DNA of 64,000 nt, taken from the NCBI GenBank assembly GCA_031310005.1, contig CM062379.1:3472001-3536000 (forward strand). Reading direction: 5' to 3'. Position 1 is the stretch's first letter. The number at the start of each line of letters is the position of its first letter. Below are positions 11,872-25,465 of the stretch, piece after piece. This stretch comes from Dactylellina haptotyla. Lineage: Eukaryota; Ascomycota; Orbiliomycetes; Orbiliales; Orbiliaceae. Position numbers and translations under genes: made by a program. The notes beneath the pieces were generated by a model. It had not been told where the DNA came from and searched no databases. It was given only the letters and a program-made list of their open reading frames with translations.

Positions 11872-13281
11872 TTAGGAATTATATTGCACTTCGATTCCTA
11901 CAGTTCTAAATGGCTGCTCTCGCCGTTTGAGATCAATATTAGATCCTGTTTAAACCAAATATTGTTAGTCTTGAATCTTTTATGAATGAGGAACGGGATA
12001 ATAACCTAAGCTGAATAGCAGTTGTTTATACCGTCCTTCCCAGAGTAATCCTATATTGAAATTCTGTGTGATCCTTGCTTTAAAAACCCCGGTCACATCT
12101 TCGTCCTTTTCAACATCAGTCGAGAAAGCACCTGGTTGCCACGTCTCGCCGGTTACAGCTTCCAGCTCCGCAGCTCCAGGTGCGACAGTCTGCTTCCGCC
12201 TCCAAAGCTCACACCCAAGGACCAAAGCACTCTCGTAGGAGTATATATTAAAGTCATACCGGCTGCAAAAAACCGAGTTCTTGCCCGCTTTAACCGCATA
12301 AGTCGCCTCGAAATGCCCCATCAATGGATTCACCGTGAGCGTCATGGTTAACGGCGAGCCCATGTTTGATGGTAACGTCGAATACCGAAACCCCGTTGAC
12401 ACCCCGCCACTCTTATTCACTATCCCGTAGTATACCTCCATACCTGCACTGAATCTCCCCGCGATCTTCCTGGGGTCGAAATGTGTGGTTCCGGGCAGCG
12501 CCTTTCTCGGGTCGAAACCGAAGTTATACAGGCCCCGCATCCCGATCAATGCCACATCCGTGCTGTAAAGGTATTCGGTACACCACTTGCCGTTGTTCTG
12601 CTGTAGGAGGGCTAATATCGTTCCGCCGTTCGGTAAACGCGAGTTACTGACCGCGGCTATCTTGAGCTGGCGGGTTGGCGCCATTCGCCTGAGGTACAGA
12701 GCTTCGAGCGTGGATGCTGGCAGGTACATCCTACCGTATAGTAATGTGTCTGCACTGGCCGGACCGATGAGTGGATTTTGTAAGCATATTACGTAGGGTG
12801 GTGTGAAGCTCGGGCTGCTGACCTCTCCTGTCGACTCTCGTGCCGCCCTTCCATATCTCCCAGTCTCGCGGGTCGTCTGGTTTGAGGATTTCCTTGAGGT
12901 CGCGGTATCCGGAGACGGCTTCTTTGAGCTCCACGGCTCCGCTGTTGAGGACGTTATCTAGGGCCTTTGACGAGTACAGATAGGACACCGATCCGTCGAC
13001 TACGCCCAAGCTTGCCATGGTGTACGATGTCGCAAAGTTGGGCGATGAGAGCGAAGAGATGTTCATTTTGAGGCCCTTCGGGGTCTGGAAATCGAGCAAG
13101 GCTGCTCCGAGCAGTGCATTAGCTTGTCTATTTCTAGAATCCCCGATTGCATATCAAAGTGTATAGAGAGGAGGCTGTATGTACCCCTCGCCGTGGCATT
13201 CAAGTTGGCATAGGAGTTGTCTTCGTCCCATTTGGTCGCGAGGTAGAAGGACGTCTGGACATAGTCCATGTAGCCCAGCAT
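11872..13281 (-). CDS. mdm10: Mdm10, ERMES beta-barrel of the mitochondrial outer membrane
   Basis: Four exons: 13185-13281, 12823-13104, 12006-12749 and 11872-11945, giving 398 residues. The N-terminus MLGYMDYVQTSFYLATKW and the continuation DFQTPKGLK...SSLSSPNFATSYTM are diagnostic of Mdm10. Other family marks are TLLYGRMYLP, the LRRMAPTRQ strand, and the C-terminal beta-signal ending VGIEVQYNS, which is recovered only by splicing in a 74 nt last exon. Known role: beta-barrel subunit of the ER-mitochondria encounter structure (with Mmm1, Mdm12, Mdm34) for lipid transfer and mitochondrial shape, and it also binds the SAM complex during Tom40 assembly. Without the last intron the frame would end at a stop just after FSLGYYPVPHS, losing the beta-signal, so the spliced model is strongly preferred. 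It shares a 320 bp divergent promoter with mrt4. Confidence 0.96.
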
Positions 13282-13601
13282 CTTGTCGAACCGGTGGCCG
13301 CTTCGGCGAAGCGCGCTGAAGGCGGAAGAGTCGCCAATCTTGTCTCGATTCCGGCCGCCCCGCTACAATTACCGTAGACGTGTGTATTGTATTGTTGTTC
13401 GTGGAGGTCTTACGTGGTTGGGCGGGTTTGAGGTTCTGCGACAATGTTCGCCCGAAACAGCAGGGCCGCAGAAGACCCCTGTCAAAAATTTCGAAAGCTC
13501 CAAACCACAATCCCCAGAAATTTTCTTCTCTTTTTCTGCATCGAATCGTCTCCCACCGACGAATATAATTCTTATATACCCCGCCCCCAAACCCGCCCAA
13601 A
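13282..13601. promoter_or_regulatory. Divergent mdm10/mrt4 promoter
   Basis: 320 bp between the two start codons. It contains TATATA at 13573-13578, only 24 nt before the mrt4 ATG and followed by a C-rich run (CCCGCCCCCAAACCCGCCC), so it may mark the mrt4 leader rather than a true TATA box. No separate gene is present. Confidence 0.5.
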
Positions 13602-14454
13602 ATGCCGAAGTCAAAGCGCAATAAGCTCATCAGCTTGACCAAGACCCAGAAGAAAGGGCGCGAGAATAATGTCCGGATTTTCGACGCCATAAGGGAAGCC
13701 CTCGACGAGTATACCTACGTCTGGGTGTTCTCGGTCGCATGCATGCGAAACGCCCAGCTCAAGGAGGTCAGATCGGAATTCTCAGATAGCAGGTAAGAGA
13801 AGAAATCACCCTCTTGGTAACTCAATTTCGTGAAAATATTCAACTGGCTAACGTGCTACATATAGAATATTCTTCGGCAAGACCAAAGTCATGTCGAAAG
13901 CGTTCGGCACCACAAAAGAAGACGAATACAGAGACAACCTCTCCGCCCTATCCAAGCACATGAACGGCGAAGTCGGCATCCTGCTCACGAATCGGGTTCC
14001 CGACGCCGTCACCGACTTTTTCGAAAACTTCTCTGCAATGGACTTTGCCCGCGCTGGCGCGGTCGCCCCTCTCGCCTTGACGATACCGGCGGGCACAGTT
14101 TTCTCCCGCGGCGGAGAGATCCCAGAAGAGGAGGACGTACCGCTGGCACATTCGCTGGAGACCACAGTCAGAGGATTGGGCATGCCGACAAGGCTGGTCA
14201 ACGGCAAGGTTACGTTGAATGAACCTTACACCGTTTGCGAGGAGGGAGATGTACTCAACAGCCAGCAGACGAGGCTGTTGAAACTTTTCGGGGTGGTGAC
14301 TGCAGAGTTCAAGATTACACCTATTGCGTATGTTCTACCCCCAATTTATATCAAATCCAAAAAAGGCTGTTATGTGCTAACAATAATTTGTAGTTACTGG
14401 AACTCTACGGACAGTCAGGTCAAACAACTGGATGCGATGGAAGAGGACGACTAA
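13602..14454 (+). CDS. mrt4: Ribosome assembly factor Mrt4 (uL10-like)
   Basis: Three exons: 13602-13792, 13866-14327 and 14394-14454, giving 237 residues. The N-terminus MPKSKRNKLISLTKTQKKGR and the following ENNVRIFDAIREAL are the standard opening of Mrt4, the nucleolar paralogue of stalk protein P0/uL10. Further marks are IFFGKTKVMSKAFG (rRNA contact), RAGAVAPLALTIPAG and PTRLVNGKVTL. Known role: holds the P-stalk site of pre-60S particles and is displaced by P0 with help from Yvh1. The acidic tail EEDD lacks the P0 C-terminal motif, which separates it from P0 itself. Introns of 73 and 66 nt have normal signals. It converges on tpi1, with 288 bp between stop codons. Confidence 0.96.
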
Positions 14455-14698
14455 ACGGAAGGAAAGGGTTGGACTGGGGTTTTCATTATTTCTCGGGATT
14501 TGCTAGTCTGCGATTTTCACTGTCACTGGGCTTCTTTTTTTTGGGTATGTGAGATATAAAAGTCATTAGAGCGTCGCTACACGCTGGGTCTTTCTGTGGT
14601 TTACGAGTCACTTGTCACATACGATTTGTACGATACGATAACGATGGATCTGTCCAACTTTTTAGAGCGCCAACTGCTCTATATCATAGTATCATTCA

Positions 14699-15735
<1,037 letters not shown>

Positions 15736-16908
15736 GTTTTCGGTATGATATGATACGATACAATTGGATTGTATGAATGAGCGTACTACGAACAGACTCT
15801 GTTCCAAAAGGCTTTACGGGCTGGGCAATTGGAGCGAGGACGAGATGCTTCGGATGAGGTGTATTGACAGGAAGAGAAAAGCGGGACCGGGTGCCGTATT
15901 TATTTATTTCTGATATATTCGAATATGGCGGGGCTCTCTCCCCCTCCCTCCGCCAACACGCCCCTCCTTCGAGTGCCTCCCACGCCAATCAATCGAACAG
16001 GTCCGCCCCATGCAGCCTCCAAGTCGCCGAAGCGTACGTTCACGGCCATGTGAGGCGAGAATTTTACAGCAATTGACCGGAGGGCGAGCCAGAGCGACGC
16101 GAGGCCCGTCCTACAGTGGTCCCACCGCACCCGATCCCAGCTCGTGTTCGGCGAGAGGCCAGCTTCAAGAGCCTGAAGAAGGGCTTGCCCGAATCCCGTA
16201 TCCCGACCCGATTCCCACATCGGCAGGCATCGTGAGTGATTTCGTCTGGCTAGGCCGCAAGAGGCATTTTGTTATTCCCACGGACCAATGGCGCGTGCTT
16301 TGTACCGCGGTAGTCCTTCTCACACGACAATTGGGCCAGGCGTGGCCATGCTTATATATATAATTACATATGTCTATGCATATAACTGTTCCGTTGTCGC
16401 CTTGTACCGATATAAACTACCCCACGACATCCAAAACATTACAGTCGAAGAAGCCATCCCAGCCATGTGATACGGTTCCCGTTTGCTCGCTTGCAGTAGC
16501 CCGATTCCCGATGGCTGCAGCTGCCAGGACAGCCTGCCCTGTCAGTTACTTAACAATTACCTGAACAAACGCATGATCCGTCCATCCCATCGCCCAGGAT
16601 GATATCAATTGCAAGGCTCGTGCGGGTGGTGGACTGGACTGGACTGGACCCGCTCGTCGTTCCAAGCTTGATTCGGACTCCGCTCATCTGCAGCTTGCGA
16701 TCCGATGTGAGGGGCCAAGCTCTCATTTGCATTCCTGATAACACCATCTGCACCCCGGCTGGTTGGAGGATGAGCTGAACAAGCTTGCCAGCCACTCATT
16801 TGCTCGCGAGCGAGCTTGCGCTTATCTTGTCTTCTCCGCCCCCGCGACCTCTCTTCCTTTTCCGAATACCTTCATCCCAACCCTCACAACCACTGTGGTC
16901 AATCAGCT
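15736..16908. promoter_or_regulatory. Divergent tpi1 / bestrophin-like upstream region
   Basis: 1.17 kb between the two start codons. On the tpi1 side there is a C/T-rich block on the + strand (15925-15990) and an AT-rich TATA-like patch at 15897-15922 about 165-185 nt from the tpi1 ATG. Short repeats of GGACT occur around 16631-16650. No spliced gene could be built. Confidence 0.4.
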
Positions 16909-18161
16909 ATGCCAGCCTCCCGCGCTCAGTCTTTCCCGTGGTATCACAGCAGTCGCCAAAAGCCTCGAAGGTAGGACAAACAGGACTCGCACTTCTCTTG
17001 TGCTACTTACGTCATACCCTTTTTGAACATAAATTGATTTTTGAGATATTTGATCACAGATGGCCTTTGGCACTGAGATTCATTAAGGGCTCCGTCCACG
17101 CCTGTAAGTCGTTTTTATTCAAAAACATACAAAGAAAAACGATAATATTAACAATAATCTCCCTATTCCCCATTAGCAATCATCGGACCCATCGTGTTCT
17201 ACACTCTCTTCACCGCCCTCGTCGTCTACATTGATCAGCACCTCAACGTCAACCTCGGTGTCCCCAGCACCGTAACCCCCAGTCTTTCCATCGTCGTCGG
17301 TCTCCTCCTCGTTTTCCGCAACAGTTCCTCTTACGAGCGCTTCTGGGCTGGCCGCCAAGATGTCAGCCACATTGTTTCTGCTGTGCGAAATCTCTCGCGA
17401 TACTTTATGCTCTGCGCACCCAACGAAACCGACGAAGACCGTCTGGACACCGAGAAAGTCGTAAAGACTCTTGTCGCCATTTTGTACGCCATTCGCTCGT
17501 CCTTGCGCGACGACTGGGGTCTCCCCGATGCGGATGAACCTGATTACCAGGACCTCGTCCCAACTGGCGTTCAAGGGCATGAGAATTTCGGCGTTGGGTT
17601 GCCGCTCGAGCTGGCATTCGTTGTGGAGAAGTATATCCGCAAGGGCCACAAGAGGGGCAATTTCCAAGCCCCTCAGGCGTCGATGTTGACCGGTCAGCTG
17701 AATGGCATTATCGATTCTTATGGCCACATGGAAACCATCAAGTAGGCGCTTTTTTAATCCAACCTCACGCAATTTATCGAAAGGCAAGCTAATAGTTAAA
17801 TAGACTTACCCCCATCCCCGTCTGCTATCAAGTGAGTTCCCAAATTCCAAATGCTTTCCAAAAGCAGTACATACGACTAACGTTATTGCGCAACTAGATC
17901 CATATGAAACAAGTTCTATCCCTATACTGCCTCTTCCTCCCCTTCTCCATCGTCGACGACTGGAGCTGGGTGTCTGTTCCCATGGTCACACTCATCACTT
18001 TCACTCTCTACGGCATCGAGGGCATCGGACAGGAAATCGAAAACCCATTCGGCCTGGATCGAAACGATATCAAGATGGATTTCATTATCCGCGACGCACG
18101 ACAGGAGATTCTGGTCTTGTTGGAAAGCTGGAAGCAAGGGAAGGAAGACCACTTCGTTTGA
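16909..18161 (+). CDS. Bestrophin-like anion channel (RFP-TM family)
   Basis: Five exons: 16909-16970, 17060-17103, 17177-17741, 17804-17831 and 17898-18161, giving 320 residues. The hallmark of the bestrophin/UPF0187 family is visible: LLLVFRNSSSYERFWAGRQ in exon 3, preceded by hydrophobic segments (IIGPIVFYTLFTALVVYI) and followed later by CLFLPFSIVDDWSWVSVPMVTLITFTLYGIEGIGQEIENPFG. The short exons 1 and 2 restore the expected N-terminus MPASRAQSFPWYHSSR...RRWPLALRFIKGSV. Family knowledge: pentameric chloride or bicarbonate channels in animals and plants; in fungi a membrane protein of little-studied function, likely in the plasma membrane or an endomembrane. A 28 nt exon (17804-17831) is phase-checked and its residues LTPIPVCYQ fit the family. 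Start choice relies on splice logic and is good but not proven. Confidence 0.88.
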
Positions 18162-18657
18162 GCGGCCATTCCTCCAATTCGTATAAAGCTCCGTATTCTA
18201 GAAGATATACACAAGAGTAGGTAGAAAATTAATAGGGATGCCACATATATTTGCGCTCGGGGCAGTCAGATTGGCAGTTTTATTTGGAGATTTTTAGCAG
18301 GAGTACATAGTGGGGGGATATCAGCGTTGAGATTTTTGGGTATGGATTCGAAATTCCGATGTAGCGAGTCAACACAAATGGATCATTTTTCTTGCATTAT
18401 CTTCTGCAGCAAGTTTTCCTATTTCAATTATTTCATTTTATGCTGTACCACTATGCTGTACCACCAAGAATCGATACTATCACATTGAACTTGAAGAGTA
18501 ATTGCCCCCGCATTTAGATAAGCTAGTAAATCATTAACATACAATTGCTACACCGCTCTTCTGCTAAATTTATAAACCCTTGTACGTGTACCGTAAAGTC
18601 CATACCATTTAGGTCTGAGCCCTTGAGATCTCAAGTAAACTCTAAACACCACCAACA
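18162..18657. other. Intergenic, 3' end of channel gene and promoter of Abz2-like gene
   Basis: 496 bp, AT-rich. A TATAAA at 18571-18576 lies 82 nt before the next ATG and is a possible TATA box. Tandem ATGCTGTACCAC units occur near 18440-18465. No gene is seen. Confidence 0.4.
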
Positions 18658-19649
18658 ATGGCAGAATCCGAAGAACCACCGTTCCAGCTCTTCTCCTCGC
18701 TGCAATATTGCGAGGAGCTTCTAACCCAAGAGGAAAATACTATCCTCTATGCCGGCCAGCCATGCCCGTATTACATGTTGCCCTACCACCGAGACAGGAT
18801 CCTCCAGGCCGCTCGGAATTTTGGCTGGCAAGCTGCGATATCAGCCTTGCAGGCACCGGGCTGCCTCGAGGTTATTCAAAGTAGATGCAAAGCTGCAATT
18901 GAAAATATTACTAAAGGGTTAGAGGATAAAGATATGCACTCTATTGCCGTGAGGGTATGTGCTCTTCCTTCCAATATTACAATATATACTATCACGAATG
19001 AAATGTAAAAACGGCATAAGTCTTAGCCAATTGTACAATACGACATCGATTTTGAATGCAAGTACTAACTGACAATTATATCAATATGTATATCTAGCTC
19101 CGCGTCCTCATCTCTAAAACGGCAATCTTCACCGCCGAAGCAAACGTCATCCCGCGCATCCCGCCGTCCCATCTCTTCCCCACAACCCTCGACCCAACCG
19201 CCAGCCTTGCCGCAGAACCGAATATCACGATCTTCGACGTCCACCTAGACACCCAACCTACCCCTCCCACAGACCTAACAAGATATAAAACCACTTCGCG
19301 AGACCACTACAACAACGCCAGAACACGAGTCGGCATCACTGGCTTTGTAGACCCCAAAGAAGTAGTACTTTGGTCGCCTGAGGGGTTGATAATGGAAGGT
19401 AGTATTACGAACGTATATTTCTACAGGGAAGATAGAGGCGGATGGATCACTCCTACTACACCTATGGATTCCAATCCGACTAATGGATTAGGCGCCGGAG
19501 GGACAGCGGGGACGGTGAGACGGTGGCTCTTGGAGAAGGGCATGGTGACGGTGGCTGATGTGAAGAGAAATGAGGTGGAGGTCGGGGAGTGGGTGTGGTT
19601 GAGTAATGGGGTCAAGGGGATGGTATTAGGGAGAATCGAGTCGGTATAA
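18658..19649 (+). CDS. abz2: Aminotransferase class IV, 4-amino-4-deoxychorismate lyase (Abz2-like)
   Basis: Two exons, 18658-18954 and 19098-19649, giving 282 residues. Class-IV PLP fold marks are visible: RYKTTSRDHYNNAR (the KTT-R-Y-AR block that holds the catalytic Lys in fungal Abz2 proteins) and LIMEGSITNVYFYRE (the EGSxTN cofactor loop), then the C-terminal VEVGEWVWLSNGVKGM, equivalent to the xSNxxxG block. Reaction inferred: 4-amino-4-deoxychorismate to p-aminobenzoate plus pyruvate, for folate synthesis. A D-amino-acid or branched-chain aminotransferase is the alternative, but the short length and KTT motif favour the lyase. The 143 nt intron follows GTGAGG. It is convergent with acetoacetyl-CoA synthetase; stop codons are 154 bp apart. 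Confidence 0.85.
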
Positions 19650-19803
19650 AAAAAACCTCGAATTCACGGAAATATCTAGGCTGGAATTCTGAGAAGATGG
19701 GTGAGACCAAGATTGAGGTTTCGTATCACGTCTATGTACTCGCTAAATGCAAAAATCGCAAGTGGTCTCTTGAGATATTGTGTGAATTCGAAGATGGTAT
19801 GAT

Positions 19804-22566
19804 TTAGTGAGTGGCTGACCAGTTGCGGTACCAGTCGAGGCATGCTGGGTTGCTCACTGTGGGATTGGGTGTTAGTAACTTGATGTGCGCCTGGGGATGT
19901 GTTTCGTGAACTTACCACTGGCGGATGTCTTTACGTCCATTCCGCAGAGAATCTGCTTAACTGCCACTTCGATCCTGAAGGTTGGAAGTCAAGTTAGTAT
20001 CTCATTTCCACATAGATTAATAGGAATAGTTCTTACTTTTTGCCATTTGTAGTTACTGGGATCTCCGGTGTCTCGCTAATGATTGCGGGAACATGTCTAT
20101 AAACCAATTAACATCTCCCTTTCAGAATCATAACTCCGTAATCGAGATAATATATGTACCTTCCACTGCAATCCGATCGTATCGTGTCTTTAACATTCTT
20201 TACTAATTCCTCCGAGAATGTATACCCAGCCGCCATCTTAACAAAAAGCACAACCGTCTCGTCCAGATCCGTGGGTCGCCGTCGGCCGATACACAATGCG
20301 TCCTCGAACTCATGCGGAAACTTTGATAACAGAACGTTATAAATCTCACTAGATCCGAACCGTACACCTGCCGGCTTCAAAATACCATCGCTCCTCCCAA
20401 GCTACAATCGTCGTCAGACTACCCTATACCAAAAGGATATTACGATAGGATAAATAGTACTCACCATCAGCAAGCCCCTCGTTTTCGAATTAATCTTAAT
20501 AAAATCTCCATGGTGCCACACACCCGGGAAATGCTCGAAATAACTCTTCTTATACGCGCTCTCGCCATTCACTCCCCAAAACTTGACCGGCATGCAGGGG
20601 AACGGCTTGGTGCAGACTAGATCGCCCGGCTCGTCCTCAATGGGCTTCCCGTCCACATCCCACGATTGCACGGCCATCCCTAGGCCGATGCACTGGATTT
20701 CTCCAGAATAAACGGGTACTAGCGGAGACGGCGCACCGAAGAGGGAGATGATGTCTGTTCCACCGGTTATCGAGCCCAGGTTGATGTTTGGCCCGAATGC
20801 GCGGTAGACGTAGTTGAATGTCGAAGGGGCGAGGACGCTGCCGGTGCTGTATATCGCTCTGAGTTTCTTCATTGGGAATTTATCTTCTGTAATAGCCTTT
20901 TGTCAGTAAACTCAGGCTTTCGTAGGAAATAATGATAAGAGAACTCACGGGGCATGGCGTTATTCTGCTCCAAAATTGATAAATATTTCGCGCTGGTTCC
21001 AAAGCATGTTACTCTTTTCCTAGTCAGCAGATGTTTCTTTTATGTTTTGTTATTAATGATGTAGTCAACTCACCCGAGTTCATCTATCAGCTTGGGCATC
21101 GCGAGGTCTCCGTTTCCGTCGACAAGGGGCCTGAACGGCGAACCGTCATAGAGGAGAATTGTGGCACCACTGGCGAGCGCGCTTACATTGTAGTGCCACA
21201 TCATCCATGCTACTGTTGTGAATTGGAAAAATATATCTCCGGGGCCCTGGGAAAGCCGTTAGCCTCAAGAACGGGCAGGTGGTAAATTTATTGCTTATAA
21301 CGTACCATATCAGAGCAGAGTTGATGTTCTTTCTTGTGCTGTATTAGAGTACCAACCGCTCCGTGTACGATACACTTCGGCTCTTAACACAGTTAGCACT
21401 CATCCCAAGTCACATGGTACTATCAAAAAAACATACTCCCTGTAGTCCCCGAAGAATATAAAATATACAACGGATGGTCCGGATCCAGCTGCGCAAACTT
21501 GAGATCGGCGGTCTGCGAACCTAAACTCAGGAAAGCAGGATAGAGCAGACATTCCTGCCCCGCGCGAAGCTCCTTGGGACTGATAGAGCTCTCGTTCGTG
21601 GAAACGCTCGGGAACACTACTATTGTTCGAACCGAGGGAAGCTGTTTTACGATCTCTTTTACCTTGCTGATATTGTCGTGTGTTTTGCCGTTGTAAATCA
21701 CAGCGTTGTCGACGAAGAGGATGGAGGGTTCAATTTGGGCGAACCTATCGAGAACTGTGTAGATGTCAGCGTTGTATTTGGTTATCGTTTTTGTAGCTGT
21801 GATGGTAGCATACCCGCTGTGGAGCCAACGTCCGGGCTGGTTGCAGTCCATATCGCTCCGATTGCTGAGGTAGAAAGGGCGGCGACTAAGGTGTTCGCAT
21901 GGTTTCCCACGTATCCTATACTTTGTTACCCAGTTGTACATAAGAATTTGCTAGGATAACTGAAGATCCCACCTGCAACTCTATCTCCTTCTTTCAAACC
22001 ACACCTTCTAAGTGCAGAGGTACACTTCCTAACTCGGTCCCTCAGCTGTTTCCAGGTAATATTCTCCCTTGAGATTTCGGTAGCAGCGATCACGGCGATT
22101 CCATTCTCGTCCGTAATAGAGGCAGGGTATAGCAAGTTTTCTGCGAAATTCAGCTTCGCGCCTTCGAACCAAGCTGGTCTTGGGAATATCGGCGCCGTTT
22201 CGTCTAAGACCTATTTTCGAGCTCATTACATTAGCAAGCTCAGCTCATATGCATATTATAAAAAAAAACGGATTGCATTGAGTGTCTAAATTTTTGAAAT
22301 GTAAGAAATATGGAAAATAGTGAAGTTCACCTCCAACCAACCTTAGTGTACGGTCTGGCAGCTTTAACTCCAGTAAAATCCCAAACTTCAGCCCAGAATG
22401 CGGCAGGGTGGTCAATTGACCACTTGTAGAGAGAATTCGGGGAGGTCTCGGACCCGAATTCGACATTGTACTTTTGCTGGATAAGCAGTTTGAATTTGTG
22501 AAGATTCGTGGTCTCCGGGGAGGGATGGGTCCACAGGAGCTGTGGGGAATCGGCTGGCTTTGTCAT
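19804..22566 (-). CDS. aacs: Acetoacetyl-CoA synthetase
   Basis: Twelve exons: 22342-22566, 21973-22210, 21814-21915, 21437-21754, 21306-21382, 21074-21246, 20949-21019, 20465-20886, 20160-20401, 20037-20096, 19916-19974 and 19804-19856, giving 679 residues. Phase is kept at every junction. ANL-superfamily marks: the AMP-binding P-loop [70 protein letters not shown] and the C-terminal catalytic-lysine block TTNGKKIEVAVK. It differs from acetyl-CoA synthetase by the AACS opening [12 protein letters not shown]...NLHKFK. Reaction: acetoacetate + ATP + CoA to acetoacetyl-CoA, linking leucine or ketone-body carbon to sterol and fatty-acid synthesis. The ATG at 22566 gives [12 protein letters not shown], matching the family; the open frame continues upstream to 22656, so a longer N-terminus is a weaker alternative. 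Confidence 0.96.
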
Positions 22567-24471
22567 TTTAGAGGGAGCTGGGATATCTGAGAAATGTATC
22601 CCTGGAGCTTGGATTTCGCGATAGAATCGGGGTCCGAAACGGGGAAGGTGCTCCACAATATATAATTACGAATACGTAGGCTGGTCGTTGGGAGAGAAGG
22701 GCGATTCGGAGTCTTCCGGGAGCTTTCTCACGACGTGTGTAATTTCTTTGGATTCCGAGAATACAGGCGCGCACAGGAAAGAAGGAAAGGGAGAAGAGAA
22801 TGATTGAAGCTTAACTTCGGCCGATTTTAAGGGTCAGCAGGCTAGCTCGCAGTTTCGGCCTTTCGGACTTTTTCTGTATTTTATTTTTCGAGTCTGTGCG
22901 TTGTGATACGGCGAGCAGGAAAGTCGTGCGACTATGGGGAAATTCAACAGGTCGAATGAATATTTTTCGAACACGAAAGCACGAGGAAGTTTTCGATCCC
23001 AACAATCGGAACACCAGGCCGCAAGTAAGCGCCAATGGGAGAGCCGGGGCTGTGTAAGACCGACTAACTGATGCAATTGCTCTGAACAAGCTTTCAATTC
23101 GAGCTCGTCCTGTCGACACGCTCAGGAACTCTTCGAGCTGGATGCGGAATGGTCAAGCGAGGTCGAGGCTCTGTGGTATTTTTACACGGACAACGCACTA
23201 CTGGAGAAGCAGCCCGGGCCAATCTGCGGAGAGAAATATAAAAATAATTTGGTTGGTGCTTAACCGTGGAATATAGAGATATATTTTATTATCTATGTCA
23301 ATCTGAATGCCGGGTTAATTTGCTGTACCTGGCTATTCCAGAGGCTGGGGGAAATGCTGTGACATTTTCCCGTGTACCCCTGAGCATCCGCTGTTGGATC
23401 CGTTCATCTGCACGAAGCCGATCCTCTGATCGATAAGATAACCCAAATTCTGCCGCTCCTCTCTTCGGTCTTTTACCGATTCATATTGGGATGCTTGGTA
23501 GCATGGCACACACAGGTATTTCGACATGCAACACAGGGCCAGGAGTCTCAATTGAAATGTGCAATATACCTTAGATAGGCTGTTAAAATATATCTATATA
23601 TATGACGAGATATTTATGGGTTTATTAATCTGGAGATTGAGCTCTAGAGAGGCTGGTTGCTCTTTCAGGACCCGTGGAGTTCACTTCATACTGGAGGTTT
23701 TGCAGTTTGAAGGATTTGAGAACTTCGAATCCGCCGTCGGCTTACCTAGGGACGATTTTGACAAAAATACACCCCTATCGACGAGATTATTGGCTACCTA
23801 ATAGTCAAGTATCCAGATATGTTATGCTAAATAAATTACTAAGAGATAATATAATACTATCTTATATTTTTTAATAAACCTACCAGGATCGATTTTCTGG
23901 ATGGTATCGGGCTGCATCTCAAATCTTATGCAGGGCAGATTTTCTCAGCGCAATAAATAGAATGCAGAATATAACCGGTGGCTGATTCGCCTATCTTTGC
24001 GTGTATACAATTTATAGAATCACTATTTGTATATGCGGTGAGAAGAATGTCAAAATATATATTATTAATCAGGGGACGCTGTTCGGAACCTGTGGCTGTG
24101 TACGCACCCGCTTACAGCGAAGGGCTGAGAACACCTAAAAAAATGTTTCAATTGGAATTTTGAGAAACAAGCCCTGACAAGCTTTTGACAGTAATCCTTC
24201 GGAGGGGTGTGTTGGTGCACCTTAGTGAGTGATCGATGGAAAGGGAAAGTTTGTGGAGAAACTAGCAAGAAACTGGGCGAAATTGAACCCTGGCCGACGC
24301 TGCCCGATTCAATCGATACGAAAGCTCTGATATCACGAAGCAGCCAGTGCGGAAGGGGTGAGGGGAAAGAAAGTTGGCAGGTGGCCTGGGTAGACCCCAG
24401 CTACGAGCGACCGGCATCAAGGGAGGAGAACATGTTGGGAACCGAGCGGGGGTCCGTAGGTTCTGTGACCG

Positions 24472-24491
24472 AGCTAGCTACATAGCTAGCT
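24472..24491. repeat. Perfect inverted repeat, 9 bp arms
   Basis: AGCTAGCTA, a 2 nt spacer CA, then TAGCTAGCT. Because each arm is itself built from the palindrome AGCT/CTAG, the whole could be a dimeric protein site or simply chance. Related GAGCTA / TAGCTAGC pieces recur at about 24532-24565. Confidence 0.7.
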
Positions 24492-25420
24492 GGACAGCTC
24501 CAGGTAGATGCGTGTTTAGCAATGTCTCGATCGAGCTATCGCACGTGGGCATCGATGTAGCTAGCCACCCCACAGGGGGAGAAGAAAGAACGAAAGAATT
24601 TTTTGCGAGGAAAACTAGAGGAGGTCGTGATGCTCAAAAGGAAGGGGGGGCAAACCGAGATGCTGCGAAAGGAGAATGGATGAATCGTTCGTGTTTTGGA
24701 TTCTGCGGCGAACAAAGAAGAGGGCTTGCATCTGTCTTGTGCCACTTGCCCCGCTTTGAGATTTTTCTTGCCTGGTGCCGACGGCCGGGTGGTGAATTCA
24801 TGTCGTGACAGGCTCTTGTTCCCACGCAGGGAAGATAGGATTATCTCGGGTTTCTGCCATTTTGGAGCTCCCCTCACCGGCGTCGTCATTTCGAGTTTCT
24901 GGAGCCAAGGGAGAACCCGAGCTGGATCACGCGGCGGGCTCCCAATTTCACTATTTTGACCCCATCGCTGTGATAGTAAATACCGTATATTTGCAGGTGG
25001 AGAAGCCAGGACAGGACTCCTCGGCTGCGGTTGCTGTCGTTTTCGCCGGCGAATTCGAAGGATTATTATTCCTCCTCTCTCTCCTCACGTCGGGCGTCCC
25101 TTGTTTGTTGCCTTGCGCGAGATCCAATTCTGCAACCCGATAAATACTTCATTTGTGCCGTCTGAATAGAACATATATTTGAATTCCCTCTTCTCCAAGC
25201 ATTTCTCGGTTTGATATCCGGCGATTTGAAATATTTCGGTCGTGGGCGAAAAAGTCAGCCCAACCAAGCCAGCCCAGTTTCGGCCCAGCCTTCGTATTTT
25301 GGGCACGAGCTTTGACGGTCCCCTAACGCCCCCCGTCTGCTTGATCATTATTACTATTCCATAGCATCATTCGTTATATATTTATTTATTATACTGCTGC
25401 TGCTCCTCGGACGCGACAAT

Positions 25421-25465
25421 CTCCTCCTCCTCCTCCTCCTCCTCCTCCTCCTCCTCCTCCTCCTC
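25421..25465 (+). repeat. (CTC)n trinucleotide microsatellite
   Basis: About 15 uninterrupted CTC/TCC units, 0.6 kb upstream of the FHA-RING start codon, probably in its promoter or 5' leader. Polypyrimidine on the transcribed-gene strand. Confidence 0.95.

Noticed and set aside
9863-14454. Metabolic gene cluster reading of ADAL, mdm10, mrt4
   Set aside because: The functions are unrelated housekeeping roles and no shared pathway or co-orientation is present.
22564-22656. Longer AACS N-terminus beginning MEHLPRFG
   Set aside because: The family starts near [12 protein letters not shown]; the extra residues do not match it, so 22566 is preferred, though not disproved.
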